NCBI GenBank assembly: GCA_913055805.1
Contig: CAJXLF010000011.1
Location: 43,591 to 107,590, forward strand
Direction of reading: 5' to 3'
Source: an uncultured Salinisphaerales bacterium
GTDB lineage: Bacteria > Pseudomonadota > Gammaproteobacteria > Nevskiales > CAJXLF01
Length of the DNA stretch: 64,000 nt
Shown: positions 8,572 through 16,824 of the stretch, in pieces
How the letters are laid out: each line of letters opens with the position of its first letter
How positions within the stretch are numbered: position 1 is the first letter of the stretch
Made by a program: the position numbers and the translations under genes
The notes under the pieces: generated by a model
Told to the model about the DNA's origin: nothing
Seen by the model: the letters and a program-made list of their open reading frames with translations, nothing else
Database searches by the model: none

Positions 8572-9285
8572 TTATCTGCTCTTTTCCAGCTCGCGCGCCA
8601 TCTGCTCGACGCTGATATGACGCACGTCCTTGCCTTCCACAAAGTAGATGACGTATTCGGCAATATTGCGTGAGTGATCGCCGATCCGCTCAAGCGCACG
8701 CACGGCCCACATGATGTCGAGTACGCGTTTGACCGTGCGTGGATCTTCCATCATGAAGGTCATGCACTGACGCATGATGGATTCATATTCCCGGTCGACC
8801 TTGGCGTCTTCCTCAGCCACAGCCAGGGCGGCCCGGCTGTCCATGCGGGCGAACGCATCCAGCGCTTCACCGACCATACGGCGTACATGATGACCCAGAT
8901 TTTCAATTTCATGGAAAGCGGCGCGCGGCGGTTCTTCCTTGGCCAGGCTTGAAGCCATGCGCGCAATGCGTTCGGCCTCGTCGCCAATGCGCTCGAGGTC
9001 GGTAATGGTCTTGATCACGGCAACCACCAGGCGCAGATCGCTGGCAGTAGGTTGACGGCGCGCCAGAATACGGCTGCATTCCTCGTCAATATGCACTTCG
9101 AATGTGTTGACCTTGACGTCGCCCTGTTCCACTTCAGCCGCCAGGTCACTGCGGCCATCGATCAATGCGGTGACGGCATCGGCGATCTGTTGCTCTACCA
9201 GCCCGCCCATGGCCATCACGCGCTGGCGCACATCCTCGAGTTCGGCATTGAACTGCTGGGAAATATGTTGACCGAACGTATTCAT
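8572..9285 (-). CDS. phoU: Phosphate signalling protein PhoU
   Basis: The 237-residue protein aligns along its length with E. coli PhoU: an N-terminal H-I-S-Q-Q-F-N-A-E-L-E, the central R-R-Q-P-T-A-S-D-L-R-L-V, E-R-I-G-D repeats in both helical bundles, and D-A-F-A-R-M-D. PhoU links PstSCAB transport state to PhoR and represses the Pho regulon when phosphate is plentiful. An in-frame ATG 12 bases further upstream exists. The start at 9285 was chosen because GGAG lies 6 bases before it and because it matches the known N-terminus. It is the last gene of the pstC-pstA-pstB-phoU unit. Confidence 0.95.
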   Translation of the reverse strand: MNTFGQHISQQFNAELEDVRQRVMAMGGLVEQQIADAVTALIDGRSDLAAEVEQGDVKVNTFEVHIDEECSRILARRQPTASDLRLVVAVIKTITDLERIGDEAERIARMASSLAKEEPPRAAFHEIENLGHHVRRMVGEALDAFARMDSRAALAVAEEDAKVDREYESIMRQCMTFMMEDPRTVKRVLDIMWAVRALERIGDHSRNIAEYVIYFVEGKDVRHISVEQMARELEKSR

Positions 9286-9308
9286 CTTTGTCTCCATGGC
9301 AACAGGGA

Positions 9309-10151
9309 TCAGCCGTAACGGCCGGTAATGTAGTCTTCGGTCTGCTTCTTCTTCGGGTTGGTGAAGATGCTGTCGGTATCGTCGAACTCGATCAGATCAC
9401 CCATGTACAGGAAAGCGGTGTAATCAGAGACACGCGCGGCCTGCTGCATGTTATGCGTCACAATCACGATGGTGTAATCCGATTTGAGCTCGTAGATCAG
9501 TTCCTCGATCTTCAGCGTGGAAATCGGATCCAGGGCCGAGGCCGGTTCGTCCAGCAACAGCACTTCAGGCTGAATGGCGATCGAGCGCGCAATCACCAGA
9601 CGTTGCTGCTGACCGCCGGACAGGCCCAGGGCATTGTCGTGCAGACGATCCTTGACCTCGTCCCACAGTGCAGCGCCTTTGAGCGCCCACTCAACCGTTT
9701 CATCCAGTACCCGGCGCTTGTTGATGCCCGCCAGACGCAGGCCATAGGCCACGTTTTCATAAATGCTTTTCGGGAATGGATTCGGCTTCTGGAACACCAT
9801 GCCGATCTTGCGGCGCAACTGGGCAGCGTCCACGTCCTTGTCGAAGATATTCTTGCCATCCAGGCTGATGCCGCCTTCGATGCGTACCCCGTCGACCAGA
9901 TCATTCATGCGGTTAAAGCAGCGCAACAAGGTGGACTTGCCGCAGCCACTGGGGCCGATAAATGCCGTGACCTTCTTGCGTGGTATCTGCAAATCAATAC
10001 CGTGCAGGGCCTGCTTCTCGCCGTAATAAAGATTGAGATGATCGACCTTCAGGGCGATATCCTCGTCCGCCAGACTCGCCTTGCTGCGCGGTCGCGAAAT
10101 GCCCTGCATGTCTATACGGGTCTGGGGCTGTTCTTGGATAGTCAATGTCAT
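9309..10151 (-). CDS. pstB: Phosphate ABC transporter ATP-binding protein PstB
   Basis: The 280-residue ABC ATPase drives high-affinity phosphate import through PstA/PstC. Walker A is G-P-S-G-C-G-K-S-T (66-74), the signature L-S-G-G-Q-Q-Q-R is at 177-184, and Walker B L-L-L-D-E-P is at 198-203, followed by the D-loop S-A-L-D. The [11 protein letters not shown] motif is typical of PstB. About 35 residues before the core domain are an N-terminal extension. It lies between pstA (31-bp gap) and phoU (23-bp gap to the chosen start). Confidence 0.97.
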   Translation of the reverse strand: MTLTIQEQPQTRIDMQGISRPRSKASLADEDIALKVDHLNLYYGEKQALHGIDLQIPRKKVTAFIGPSGCGKSTLLRCFNRMNDLVDGVRIEGGISLDGKNIFDKDVDAAQLRRKIGMVFQKPNPFPKSIYENVAYGLRLAGINKRRVLDETVEWALKGAALWDEVKDRLHDNALGLSGGQQQRLVIARSIAIQPEVLLLDEPASALDPISTLKIEELIYELKSDYTIVIVTHNMQQAARVSDYTAFLYMGDLIEFDDTDSIFTNPKKKQTEDYITGRYG

Positions 10152-10182
10152 ATCCTCGTCTCTTTCAGTGTCTTACCGTAAC

Positions 10183-11931
10183 TCAGTGTTCCAGAGAGCG
10201 GTATTTTTCACGTAAATGGTTGCGAATACGGACCGCGGCCAGATTAAGCGCCACGATCACCAGTACCAGCAGGAAGGCCGTGGCATATACCAGCGGCCGG
10301 GCCGCCTCTACGTTCGGGCTCTGGAAGCCGACATCGTAGATATGGAAGCCAAGGTGCATGAATTTACGGTCCAGATGCAGGAACGGCGCATTGGCGTCCA
10401 GCGCCAGAGAGGGCGCCAGCTTGACCACGCCTACCAGCATGAGAGGTGCAACCTCGCCGGCTGCGCGGGCAATCGCCAGGATAAGACCGGTCATCATGGC
10501 CGGGCTGGCCATGGGCAGCACCACGCGCCACAGGGTCTCGGCCTTGGTTGCACCCAGCGCCAGGCTGGCTTCGCGCAGGGCGCGCGGAATACGCGCCAGA
10601 CCTTCTTCAGTAGCTACGATCACCACCGGCAAGGTAAGCAGCGCCAGGGTCAGCGAAGCCCAGAGCATGCCTGGCGTGCCGAAGGTCGGTGACGGCAGGG
10701 CCTCCGGGAAAAACAGCTGGTCGATATTGCCGCCGAGGAAATAGACGAAAAAGCCCAGACCAAAGACGCCGTAAACAATCGACGGCACCCCTGCCAGGTT
10801 ATTAACGGCAACGCGGATGGTTCGGGTCAGCCAGCCCTGGTGAGCATATTCCCGCAGATAAAGCGCGGCGACCACGCCGAAGGGCGTTACGAAGATGGAC
10901 ATGAGAATGACCATCATGACCGTGCCGAAAATAGCCGGGAATATGCCGCCTTCGGTATTGGCTTCGCGTGGTTCGTCAGAGACGAACTCCCATACCTTGA
11001 GCAGATAGAAACCCGATTTGTCGAGCAATGACATCTCGTTAGGCCGGAAGCCGCGCACCGCCTTGGAAAACGGGAACTCCCGGGTGACGCCCTGCGCGGT
11101 CTCCACGACATAACTGTCACGGCCAATGTCGGAATAAAGCTTGTTCAGCCGTGTCTGCAGTTCGCCGTACTGTTTGTCGAGTTCGGCCCGCTTGGCCTGG
11201 ATTGCGGCGAATTCCTCGGTATTGCGAATCAGTGCGGGATCCTTGCCGTCACGCTCGAAATCAAGCTCCAGGCGACGCGTGTCCAGGCGCAGCTGCTCCA
11301 TTTTGTAGTTAATCGCACCGATATCGTGTTTTTCGATATCGCGTATTTCATCGAACAGGCGGTTGCTGCGATCAAGAGATTCCTGAAAGGCCTGCCAGGC
11401 GTTCTCACCTTCCGCCACGGTGTTGCCGGCACGTTTCACGTTTAGCAGGTAGCCGTAGAGATTGCCCCATTCACGGCGCTCAATAACCAGCGCATGATCC
11501 GGGTAGGCAGGCACGCCCAGCCACTCATCAATGACGTATACGAAGTCGGCGCTGCCGATATCCCGGTTGCCGACCTTGATCAGCGAGCGGCCGTAGGTTT
11601 CCTTGTCCTGATCGACCGGCAGGCCGGCAGAGTGCAGACGCGCCGAAGTGACGTCTTCGCGGCTGGTCATCTGTCCGAGCACCACCATGCGCTCCTTGCC
11701 CGGTGGCTGATATACCGTTTCCATGACCGATGCGGGCCAGAAGTGTCCCAGGCCACGCACGGCGATAAGCATGAGCAGTCCTGCCACCAGCAGAATACTG
11801 ATGGCCACGGCGCCTGCGTTAAGCCAAACCCAGGGCGCACCACTGGCCCACCAGGCGCTGAAGGCGCCCTGCTGCCTGGCCGTAATGTCCTTGGCGGAGA
11901 CTTGATCCGGTGTTGCGGCTGAATCGTTCAT
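10183..11931 (-). CDS. pstA: Phosphate ABC transporter permease PstA, long form with periplasmic coiled coil
   Basis: The 582-residue permease is about twice the length of E. coli PstA (296 aa). The C-terminal part (about 340-580) is the normal permease core with the EAA-type loop A-L-R-E-A-S-L-A-L-G-A-T-K and six hydrophobic segments. The N-terminal part has one transmembrane segment (about 36-57), then a long soluble region. From about 150 to 260 that region is a charged helical stretch with heptad character that I read as a coiled coil. Long PstA and PstC proteins are known in Pseudomonas and marine gammaproteobacteria. The extra domain probably faces the periplasm and pairs with the extra domain of PstC; its role is unknown. 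Confidence 0.92.
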   Translation of the reverse strand: MNDSAATPDQVSAKDITARQQGAFSAWWASGAPWVWLNAGAVAISILLVAGLLMLIAVRGLGHFWPASVMETVYQPPGKERMVVLGQMTSREDVTSARLHSAGLPVDQDKETYGRSLIKVGNRDIGSADFVYVIDEWLGVPAYPDHALVIERREWGNLYGYLLNVKRAGNTVAEGENAWQAFQESLDRSNRLFDEIRDIEKHDIGAINYKMEQLRLDTRRLELDFERDGKDPALIRNTEEFAAIQAKRAELDKQYGELQTRLNKLYSDIGRDSYVVETAQGVTREFPFSKAVRGFRPNEMSLLDKSGFYLLKVWEFVSDEPREANTEGGIFPAIFGTVMMVILMSIFVTPFGVVAALYLREYAHQGWLTRTIRVAVNNLAGVPSIVYGVFGLGFFVYFLGGNIDQLFFPEALPSPTFGTPGMLWASLTLALLTLPVVIVATEEGLARIPRALREASLALGATKAETLWRVVLPMASPAMMTGLILAIARAAGEVAPLMLVGVVKLAPSLALDANAPFLHLDRKFMHLGFHIYDVGFQSPNVEAARPLVYATAFLLVLVIVALNLAAVRIRNHLREKYRSLEH

Positions 11932-11939
11932 GGATATCG

Positions 11940-14189
11940 CTACAGGTTGCTGTATTTCTCACGCAGACGTTGCCGTACCAGCTCCGCCATGGTGTTGAAG
12001 AAGAACGTGAAGAGGAAAAGGACCAGGCCGGCAAGGAACAGAATCCGGAAATGGGAACTGCCCACTTCGGATTCGGGCATTTCCACGGCGATATTGGCCG
12101 ACAGTGTGCGCATGCCCTGAAAGGGACTGGCATCCATCACCGGAGTATTGCCGGTGGCCATCAGCACAATCATGGTTTCACCGACGGCACGGCCCATACC
12201 GATCATGACACTGGAAAAAATACCCGGACTGGCTGTAGGCAGCACGACGCGCACCAGTGTCTGCCATGGCGTGGCGCCCAGCGCCAGTGAGCCATTGGAC
12301 AGGTGTTTAGGTACGCTGAAGATTGCATCCTCGGCAATGGAGAAAATGGTCGGAATCACCGCAAAGCCCATGGCCAGCCCCACGACCAGTGCATTGCGTT
12401 GGTCGTAGCTGATACCCAGCTCCTTATCCAGCCACAGCGGCATATTGCCGTTGAACAGCAGCAGTTCTATCGGGCGGCTGAGCTGGAAGCAAAGCAGAGT
12501 GAAGAGAACCAGCACCGGCACGAGCAAGGCGGCGTGCCAACCATCAGGAACCCGGTGGCGCAGACTGCGCGGCATCTTGGTCCAGCCGAAGCCGAAGCTC
12601 AGCATCGCCAATGGCAGGAATATGAGCAACGTGAAGATGCCGGGCAGATTGTTTTCCACCATTGGCGCAAGCCACAGGCCAGCGAGAAAACCCAGGATTA
12701 CGGTGGGCAGTGCTTCCATGACCTCAATGGTGGGCTTGACCGTGCGGCGCATCTCCGGCGCCATGAAATAGGCGGTATAGATGGCGCCCATGATAGCCAG
12801 CGGCATGGCAAACAGCATGGCGTAAAAGGCGGCCTTGAGGGTGCCGAAAGACAGCGGCACCAGGCTGAATTTGGGTTCGAAATCATTGCTGGCCGCAGAG
12901 GATTGCCAGATAAATTCCGGTTTGGCATAGCTCTCGTACCAGACCTTGCCCCAGAGCGCGCTCCAGGAAATCTCCGGGTGCTCGTTGTGCAACTCTACGG
13001 GCAGCACCGAACCTCCTGCGGTTTCGGTCAGTAGCATATCGGCACGGGGTGAGACCGCCAGTACGTTAATGGCGGAGGCGCCAGTGTCAATCGTCAGTAC
13101 CTGACTACCGGAAGTACTGTAATAAACGCCCACCTTGCCCTGGTCGTCGGCCACGATGAAGCCACGGCGGCCACTTTCCGCCTCGATCAGGGTAATCGGC
13201 GCCTGCCCCATCGGCGCGAAATCGCGTACCTGTCTGAGGTGATAGTTGTTGTTGTCATCCCTGACCGGGAACCATTGATTAATGCCACCGCGCGCATCGC
13301 CGGCAATCAGCGAGATGCCGCCGGACAACATGTTCAATGCCGTAAGATCCGCGTTTTCGGTGATTTCCAGTACATCCAGCAGTCTTGCGCCGGTATTCAG
13401 GTTGCGGATGTCGTAATAGGCCAGTCGGCCATCGCCAGAGGCGGCGTACAGCCAGTCCATCAGGGGTGACATGACCAGGAAATCAGGGGTCAGCGGTGCA
13501 TTGAGGTTTACTGCCAGGCTCGGCGTCAATGTGACTTCGTCGCCAAACAGGTTTCCTGCCTTGTCCACGGGCATCATGACCAGGCGCCCGTCGTCCAGGC
13601 CCGCGGCTATCAACAAACGGTCACTATTCTCTCTGACAGCCAGCCGTTGGATGCTGCTGCCCTCTTCAGCCAGCTTTATCCATTCGCTGCCATAGGGATA
13701 GGTCAGCTGCGGCGTAATCAGCCTGACGTCGTCGGGAAACGTGATCTTGTAACTGTGCTGGATCACCAGCACATCGCCCTGGTCGGTACCCAGGGCCAGG
13801 ATGCCTTTAACCTCATTGACCGGGGTAACTGTCGTCAGCTTGGCATCCAGTGGCAAGCTGACCTGATGCGTGTCGCGTATGCGACCGTCGGCCAGCTCGT
13901 AGAACACGATGCTGCCTTCTGAGGTAATGCGGAAAGCCACTTCGGCCTGTTCTTCCACTGCGGTATAGAGGCTGGGTGTCTGTGTGCCCGGGCGTTCAAT
14001 CGCTTTCAGGGTGTTGCTCTGCGCGGGCAGGAACAACGGTACAACCACGTAGAAAAGGTAGAAGAAAATCAGCAGAACGGCAGCAATCACGCTCAGGCCG
14101 CCAATCGCCACACCATAGCGGGCAATGCTGTCCTTGAGATGACGCCATTTCAAACGTAATTCGGATACTTCTACGGCAGCACCAGACAT
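11940..14189 (-). CDS. pstC: Phosphate ABC transporter permease PstC, long form with periplasmic beta-rich domain
   Basis: The 749-residue protein is far longer than E. coli PstC (319 aa). After the first transmembrane segment (about 25-52) comes a soluble region of roughly 350 residues. It contains recurring strands such as G-I-L-A-L-G-T-D-Q-G-D-V, L-I-A-A-G-L-D-D-G-R-L-V and W-L-Y-A-A-S-G-D-G-R-L-A-Y-Y-D, suggestive of a beta-propeller (WD40-like) domain. The permease core from about 450 has the EAA loop G-S-L-A-L-G-A-T-P-W-Q-T-L-V. The start is supported by AAGGAAG a few bases upstream. It is the first gene of the pstC-A-B-phoU unit, with its own PhoB box, and is separated from pstS by the porin gene. 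Confidence 0.93.
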   Translation of the reverse strand: MSGAAVEVSELRLKWRHLKDSIARYGVAIGGLSVIAAVLLIFFYLFYVVVPLFLPAQSNTLKAIERPGTQTPSLYTAVEEQAEVAFRITSEGSIVFYELADGRIRDTHQVSLPLDAKLTTVTPVNEVKGILALGTDQGDVLVIQHSYKITFPDDVRLITPQLTYPYGSEWIKLAEEGSSIQRLAVRENSDRLLIAAGLDDGRLVMMPVDKAGNLFGDEVTLTPSLAVNLNAPLTPDFLVMSPLMDWLYAASGDGRLAYYDIRNLNTGARLLDVLEITENADLTALNMLSGGISLIAGDARGGINQWFPVRDDNNNYHLRQVRDFAPMGQAPITLIEAESGRRGFIVADDQGKVGVYYSTSGSQVLTIDTGASAINVLAVSPRADMLLTETAGGSVLPVELHNEHPEISWSALWGKVWYESYAKPEFIWQSSAASNDFEPKFSLVPLSFGTLKAAFYAMLFAMPLAIMGAIYTAYFMAPEMRRTVKPTIEVMEALPTVILGFLAGLWLAPMVENNLPGIFTLLIFLPLAMLSFGFGWTKMPRSLRHRVPDGWHAALLVPVLVLFTLLCFQLSRPIELLLFNGNMPLWLDKELGISYDQRNALVVGLAMGFAVIPTIFSIAEDAIFSVPKHLSNGSLALGATPWQTLVRVVLPTASPGIFSSVMIGMGRAVGETMIVLMATGNTPVMDASPFQGMRTLSANIAVEMPESEVGSSHFRILFLAGLVLFLFTFFFNTMAELVRQRLREKYSNL

Positions 14190-14254
14190 CGTTCTTCCTT
14201 TCCCCTGCCCAGATCAAGGCGCAGATTCATGAGCGCACAGTGTAGGCCGGCTTT

Positions 14255-14283
14255 GTGACTGTTTTGTGACATCGGAATGACTG
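14255..14283 (-). promoter_or_regulatory. PhoB box array before pstC (three half-sites, 11-bp period)
   Basis: On the minus strand the heptamers CAGTCAT (14283-14277), ATGTCAC (14272-14266) and CAGTCAC (14261-14255) recur every 11 bp with 4-bp spacers, two of them A/T-rich or partly so. This matches the PhoB direct-repeat consensus CTGTCAT-N4. The array ends about 65 bp before the pstC start, in the right orientation to activate it. Confidence 0.82.
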
Positions 14284-14313
14284 TTTGAAGATAAGTCTAA
14301 CTGACTAAAGACA

Positions 14314-14342
14314 AAGAAAAAGCCCCGCCGAAGCGGGGCTTT
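14314..14342 (-). terminator. Rho-independent terminator of the porin gene
   Basis: On the minus strand an 8-bp stem AGCCCCGC / GCGGGGCT encloses a TTCG loop closed by C-G, the very stable cUUCGg tetraloop. It is followed by TTTTTCTTT. It lies 20 bp after the porin stop codon and upstream of the pstC Pho box, so it separates the two transcription units. Confidence 0.9.
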
Positions 14343-14361
14343 CTGTGCCAGCAGGTTTGTT

Positions 14362-15552
14362 TTAGAAGTCGAGCTGGAAGCGAGCCAGGAAAGCAGTCGG
14401 CTCGTCGGTCGGGCCACCGGCCGGGGTCAGCTCGCCTTTCACGACGTTGAACATCCAGCGAACATAGGGGTTCGCGTAGTAGTTCAGGCCAACGGTCCAG
14501 GCTTCGGCTTCGGCGTCGGTGTCGTCATTTTCGGCACCCTCGAAGCGCAGGCCGATTTCCCAGGCGCCGGATTCGTTGATCGGCTTCACACGGTCAAAAG
14601 CACCCGAGGAGGTCTTGTAGGGACGTGCTTCGCCGGTCAGGAAGTACGAACCGTAGACGTAGTAGGCACTGGTGGTTTCGTCCTGATTACCACTGCTGCT
14701 GTCGGCATTGGCCTGCATGTATTCAGCCTGAGCGGAGAAAGGACCACGTACCAGCGCGGCTTCCAGACCGAGCTTGGTGACGTCAACATCATTCAGGCCC
14801 TGCACGTCCATCAGTACGGTGCGGCTGGCCAGGTGGCCGATGCGCGGACGTACACGATAGCGGTCCATATCGGATTCACTGGCGACAGCAATACCGAAGT
14901 GAGTGACGTTACCGGCGTCGATATGCGGCGCATAGGTAGCACGTCCGCCAAAGCCGATACCGTCATCGGTATTGCCGTTTTCGTCACCCGAGCTGTCAGG
15001 ATCGTAACCGCTGACCGTGAAGGTGTAATTGTCGGCACTGGTGGTGTAGGCAAAACCCAGCGAATGCGCCAGCGGAATGCCACTGAAGGAGCGCTCCATG
15101 AAGGTGATGTACTTGGAGCTGGTCAGTTCTTCCAGACCGAAAGGCTGTTTGTAGTGACCTGCGATGATCTTGCCGCCCAGCGCCTTCTTGTAGATATAGG
15201 CATCCTTCAGCGCAACATCATCACCACCTTCGGCATCCGCGAAGTCGAACTGCAGGGCGATACCGTAATCCAGGTAGGAGGCCTTGGCTTCCATACGCAG
15301 ACGGCGGAATTCGAGGCCGTTTTCATGGGTGTCTACAACATCTTCGTCGTAGTAGTTGGCGTCCAGCATCAGGCGCCCGCCAAACTGGCCGGATGCCTTG
15401 CCATCATCGGTTTCCCATTTCAGGCCGCCGCTGCTCTTGAATTTGACCTCAGCTGCAGTTGCCGGGCCGGCTACCATAAGACCGCCCATCAGCAAAGCTG
15501 CTGTCCCCTTTGCGAAAAGCCCCTGAAGAGCTTGCTCGAACTTTGCACTCAT
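14362..15552 (-). CDS. Phosphate-selective porin, OprO/OprP family
   Basis: The 396-residue precursor starts with a basic leader and a signal peptide ending near G-P-A-T-A-A-E at about residue 34. The mature part is strand-rich with acidic turns, and it ends in F-Q-L-D-F, a C-terminal aromatic outer-membrane insertion signal. Motifs such as L-E-F-R-R-L-R-M-E-A, Q-F-D-F-A-D and Y-K-Q-P-F-G-L-E are typical of the Porin_O_P family. The start at 15552 was chosen over a longer frame because the signal peptide begins there, GGGAG lies 12 bases before it, and the PhoB box occupies the longer reading. Position between pstS and pstC and its own Pho box suggest induction under phosphate starvation. Anion versus polyphosphate preference cannot be told from sequence. 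Confidence 0.88.
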   Translation of the reverse strand: MSAKFEQALQGLFAKGTAALLMGGLMVAGPATAAEVKFKSSGGLKWETDDGKASGQFGGRLMLDANYYDEDVVDTHENGLEFRRLRMEAKASYLDYGIALQFDFADAEGGDDVALKDAYIYKKALGGKIIAGHYKQPFGLEELTSSKYITFMERSFSGIPLAHSLGFAYTTSADNYTFTVSGYDPDSSGDENGNTDDGIGFGGRATYAPHIDAGNVTHFGIAVASESDMDRYRVRPRIGHLASRTVLMDVQGLNDVDVTKLGLEAALVRGPFSAQAEYMQANADSSSGNQDETTSAYYVYGSYFLTGEARPYKTSSGAFDRVKPINESGAWEIGLRFEGAENDDTDAEAEAWTVGLNYYANPYVRWMFNVVKGELTPAGGPTDEPTAFLARFQLDF

Positions 15553-15617
15553 GACTCGTGTTCTCCCATTGGGTGCGTAAAAGTAAACAGTGATCGCGCG
15601 TAGATTAGATATGGCGG

Positions 15618-15657
15618 GTGACGCCCAGATGACGCTTTTATGACGTTTCCGTGACAA
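15618..15657 (-). promoter_or_regulatory. PhoB box array before the porin gene (four half-sites, 11-bp period)
   Basis: On the minus strand the heptamers TTGTCAC (15657-15651), ACGTCAT (15646-15640), GCGTCAT (15635-15629) and GCGTCAC (15624-15618) recur exactly every 11 bp. All share the GTCA core of the PhoB half-site CTGTCAT. The array lies 65 bp upstream of the porin start at 15552. Confidence 0.85.
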
Positions 15658-15684
15658 CCTGCAACCTCCCCCTCAGCCATAAAC

Positions 15685-15708
15685 GAAGGCGGCCCGCAGG
15701 CCGCCTTC
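15685..15708. terminator. Perfect 10-bp hairpin after pstS, probable terminator
   Basis: GAAGGCGGCC and GGCCGCCTTC form a perfect inverted repeat around a 4-base loop, 20 bp after the pstS stop codon. On the minus strand it is followed by GTTTAT, a weak T-tract. It may therefore be a partial terminator that lets some transcripts continue into the porin gene. Confidence 0.7.
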
Positions 15709-15728
15709 CAGTGGTTCTCAGCGAACGC

Positions 15729-16694
15729 TTACTGCAGTTTCGCCAGTTCCTTGGCCGCCAGCGAGGCCGGCAGCGGAATGTAGCCATCCTTCACAACCAC
15801 TTCCTGACCCTGCTTGGCGAGTACCATCTTCAGGAACTCACGCTCCAGCGGCGGCAGCGGCTTGTTGGGATGCTTGTTTACGTACACGTAGAGCACACGG
15901 GCCAGCGGATAGCTGCCGTCTACAGCAGTTTCTTCGGTCGGCTCCACATATGCGCCGCCGTCACCCTTGGCCAGCGGCAGGATGCGTACGCCGGAGGTTT
16001 TATAACCCACGCCGGAGTAGCCGATGGCGTTAAGCGAAGCGGAAACCGACTGCACCACCGAGGCGGAGCCGGGTTGCTCGTTCACGTTGCTTTTGTAATC
16101 ACCCTTGCACAGGGCTTTTTCCTTGAAGTAGCCGTAGGTGCCGGACACCGAGTTACGACCGTAAAGCTGGATCGGACGATCCGCCCAGGCGCCGGTCAGA
16201 CCCAGATCGCCCCAGCGGGCAATATCAGCGGGGCCACCGCAGGTGCGGTTCGATGAAAACACTGCGTCTACCTGCTTCAGCGACATGCCCTTGATGGGAT
16301 TATCCTTGTTCACGAAGACCGCCAGGGTATCGATAGCCACGCCCACTGCGGTCGGCTTGTAGCCATGCTTGCTTTCGAAGGCTTCGATTTCATTGTCCTT
16401 CATCTGACGGCTCATGGGGCCGAGATTGGAGGTGCCTTCGGTCAGTGCGGGCGGCGCTGTGGAGGAGCCGGCCGCCTGCACCTGAATGTTGACATTCGGG
16501 TACAGGCGCTTGAATTCCTCGGTCCACAGGGTCATGAGGTTGGCCAGCGTGTCGGAACCGACGCTGGAAATATTGCCTGACACGCCACTGGCCTTGGTGT
16601 AAACCTCAAGGTTGGCGTCTACTTTGGAGGCCATCGCCGAACTGGCTGCCATACCGGCGGCCAGTCCCAGCGCTATAGAAACTCGCTTGATCAT
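15729..16694 (-). CDS. pstS: Periplasmic phosphate-binding protein PstS
   Basis: The 321-residue precursor has a Sec signal peptide of about 22 residues ([10 protein letters not shown] ending in A-M-A-S). The mature protein carries the PstS hallmarks [10 protein letters not shown] and [11 protein letters not shown], which bind phosphate, and [10 protein letters not shown]. The family delivers phosphate to PstC/PstA. It is closer to the PstS type of Pseudomonas and relatives than to E. coli PstS. The gene stands alone between a strong upstream Pho box and a downstream hairpin, so it is probably the most strongly expressed Pho gene here. Confidence 0.95.
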   Translation of the reverse strand: MIKRVSIALGLAAGMAASSAMASKVDANLEVYTKASGVSGNISSVGSDTLANLMTLWTEEFKRLYPNVNIQVQAAGSSTAPPALTEGTSNLGPMSRQMKDNEIEAFESKHGYKPTAVGVAIDTLAVFVNKDNPIKGMSLKQVDAVFSSNRTCGGPADIARWGDLGLTGAWADRPIQLYGRNSVSGTYGYFKEKALCKGDYKSNVNEQPGSASVVQSVSASLNAIGYSGVGYKTSGVRILPLAKGDGGAYVEPTEETAVDGSYPLARVLYVYVNKHPNKPLPPLEREFLKMVLAKQGQEVVVKDGYIPLPASLAAKELAKLQ

Positions 16695-16746
16695 CGCGTT
16701 GTAACTCCTGGGTTGGATGTTTCAGACGCTAGTCTGGACAGTGGGC

Positions 16747-16786
16747 ATGACGGCTTTATGAACGAAATATGACAGTTTGATTACAG
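16747..16786 (-). promoter_or_regulatory. PhoB box array before pstS (four half-sites, 11-bp period)
   Basis: On the minus strand the heptamers CTGTAAT (16786-16780), CTGTCAT (16775-16769), CGTTCAT (16764-16758) and CCGTCAT (16753-16747) are exactly 11 bp apart. One is the perfect PhoB consensus. The 4-base spacers are A/T-rich (CAAA, ATTT, AAAG). The array ends about 50 bp before the pstS start. Confidence 0.92.
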
Positions 16787-16824
16787 ATGGCCAGTTAGGG
16801 GGCCAGTTAGGTGGCCATTGATGC

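Noticed and set aside
15553..15657. N-terminal extension of the porin frame up to 15657
   Set aside because: The extra 35 residues cover the PhoB box and precede a good signal peptide with its own ribosome site.
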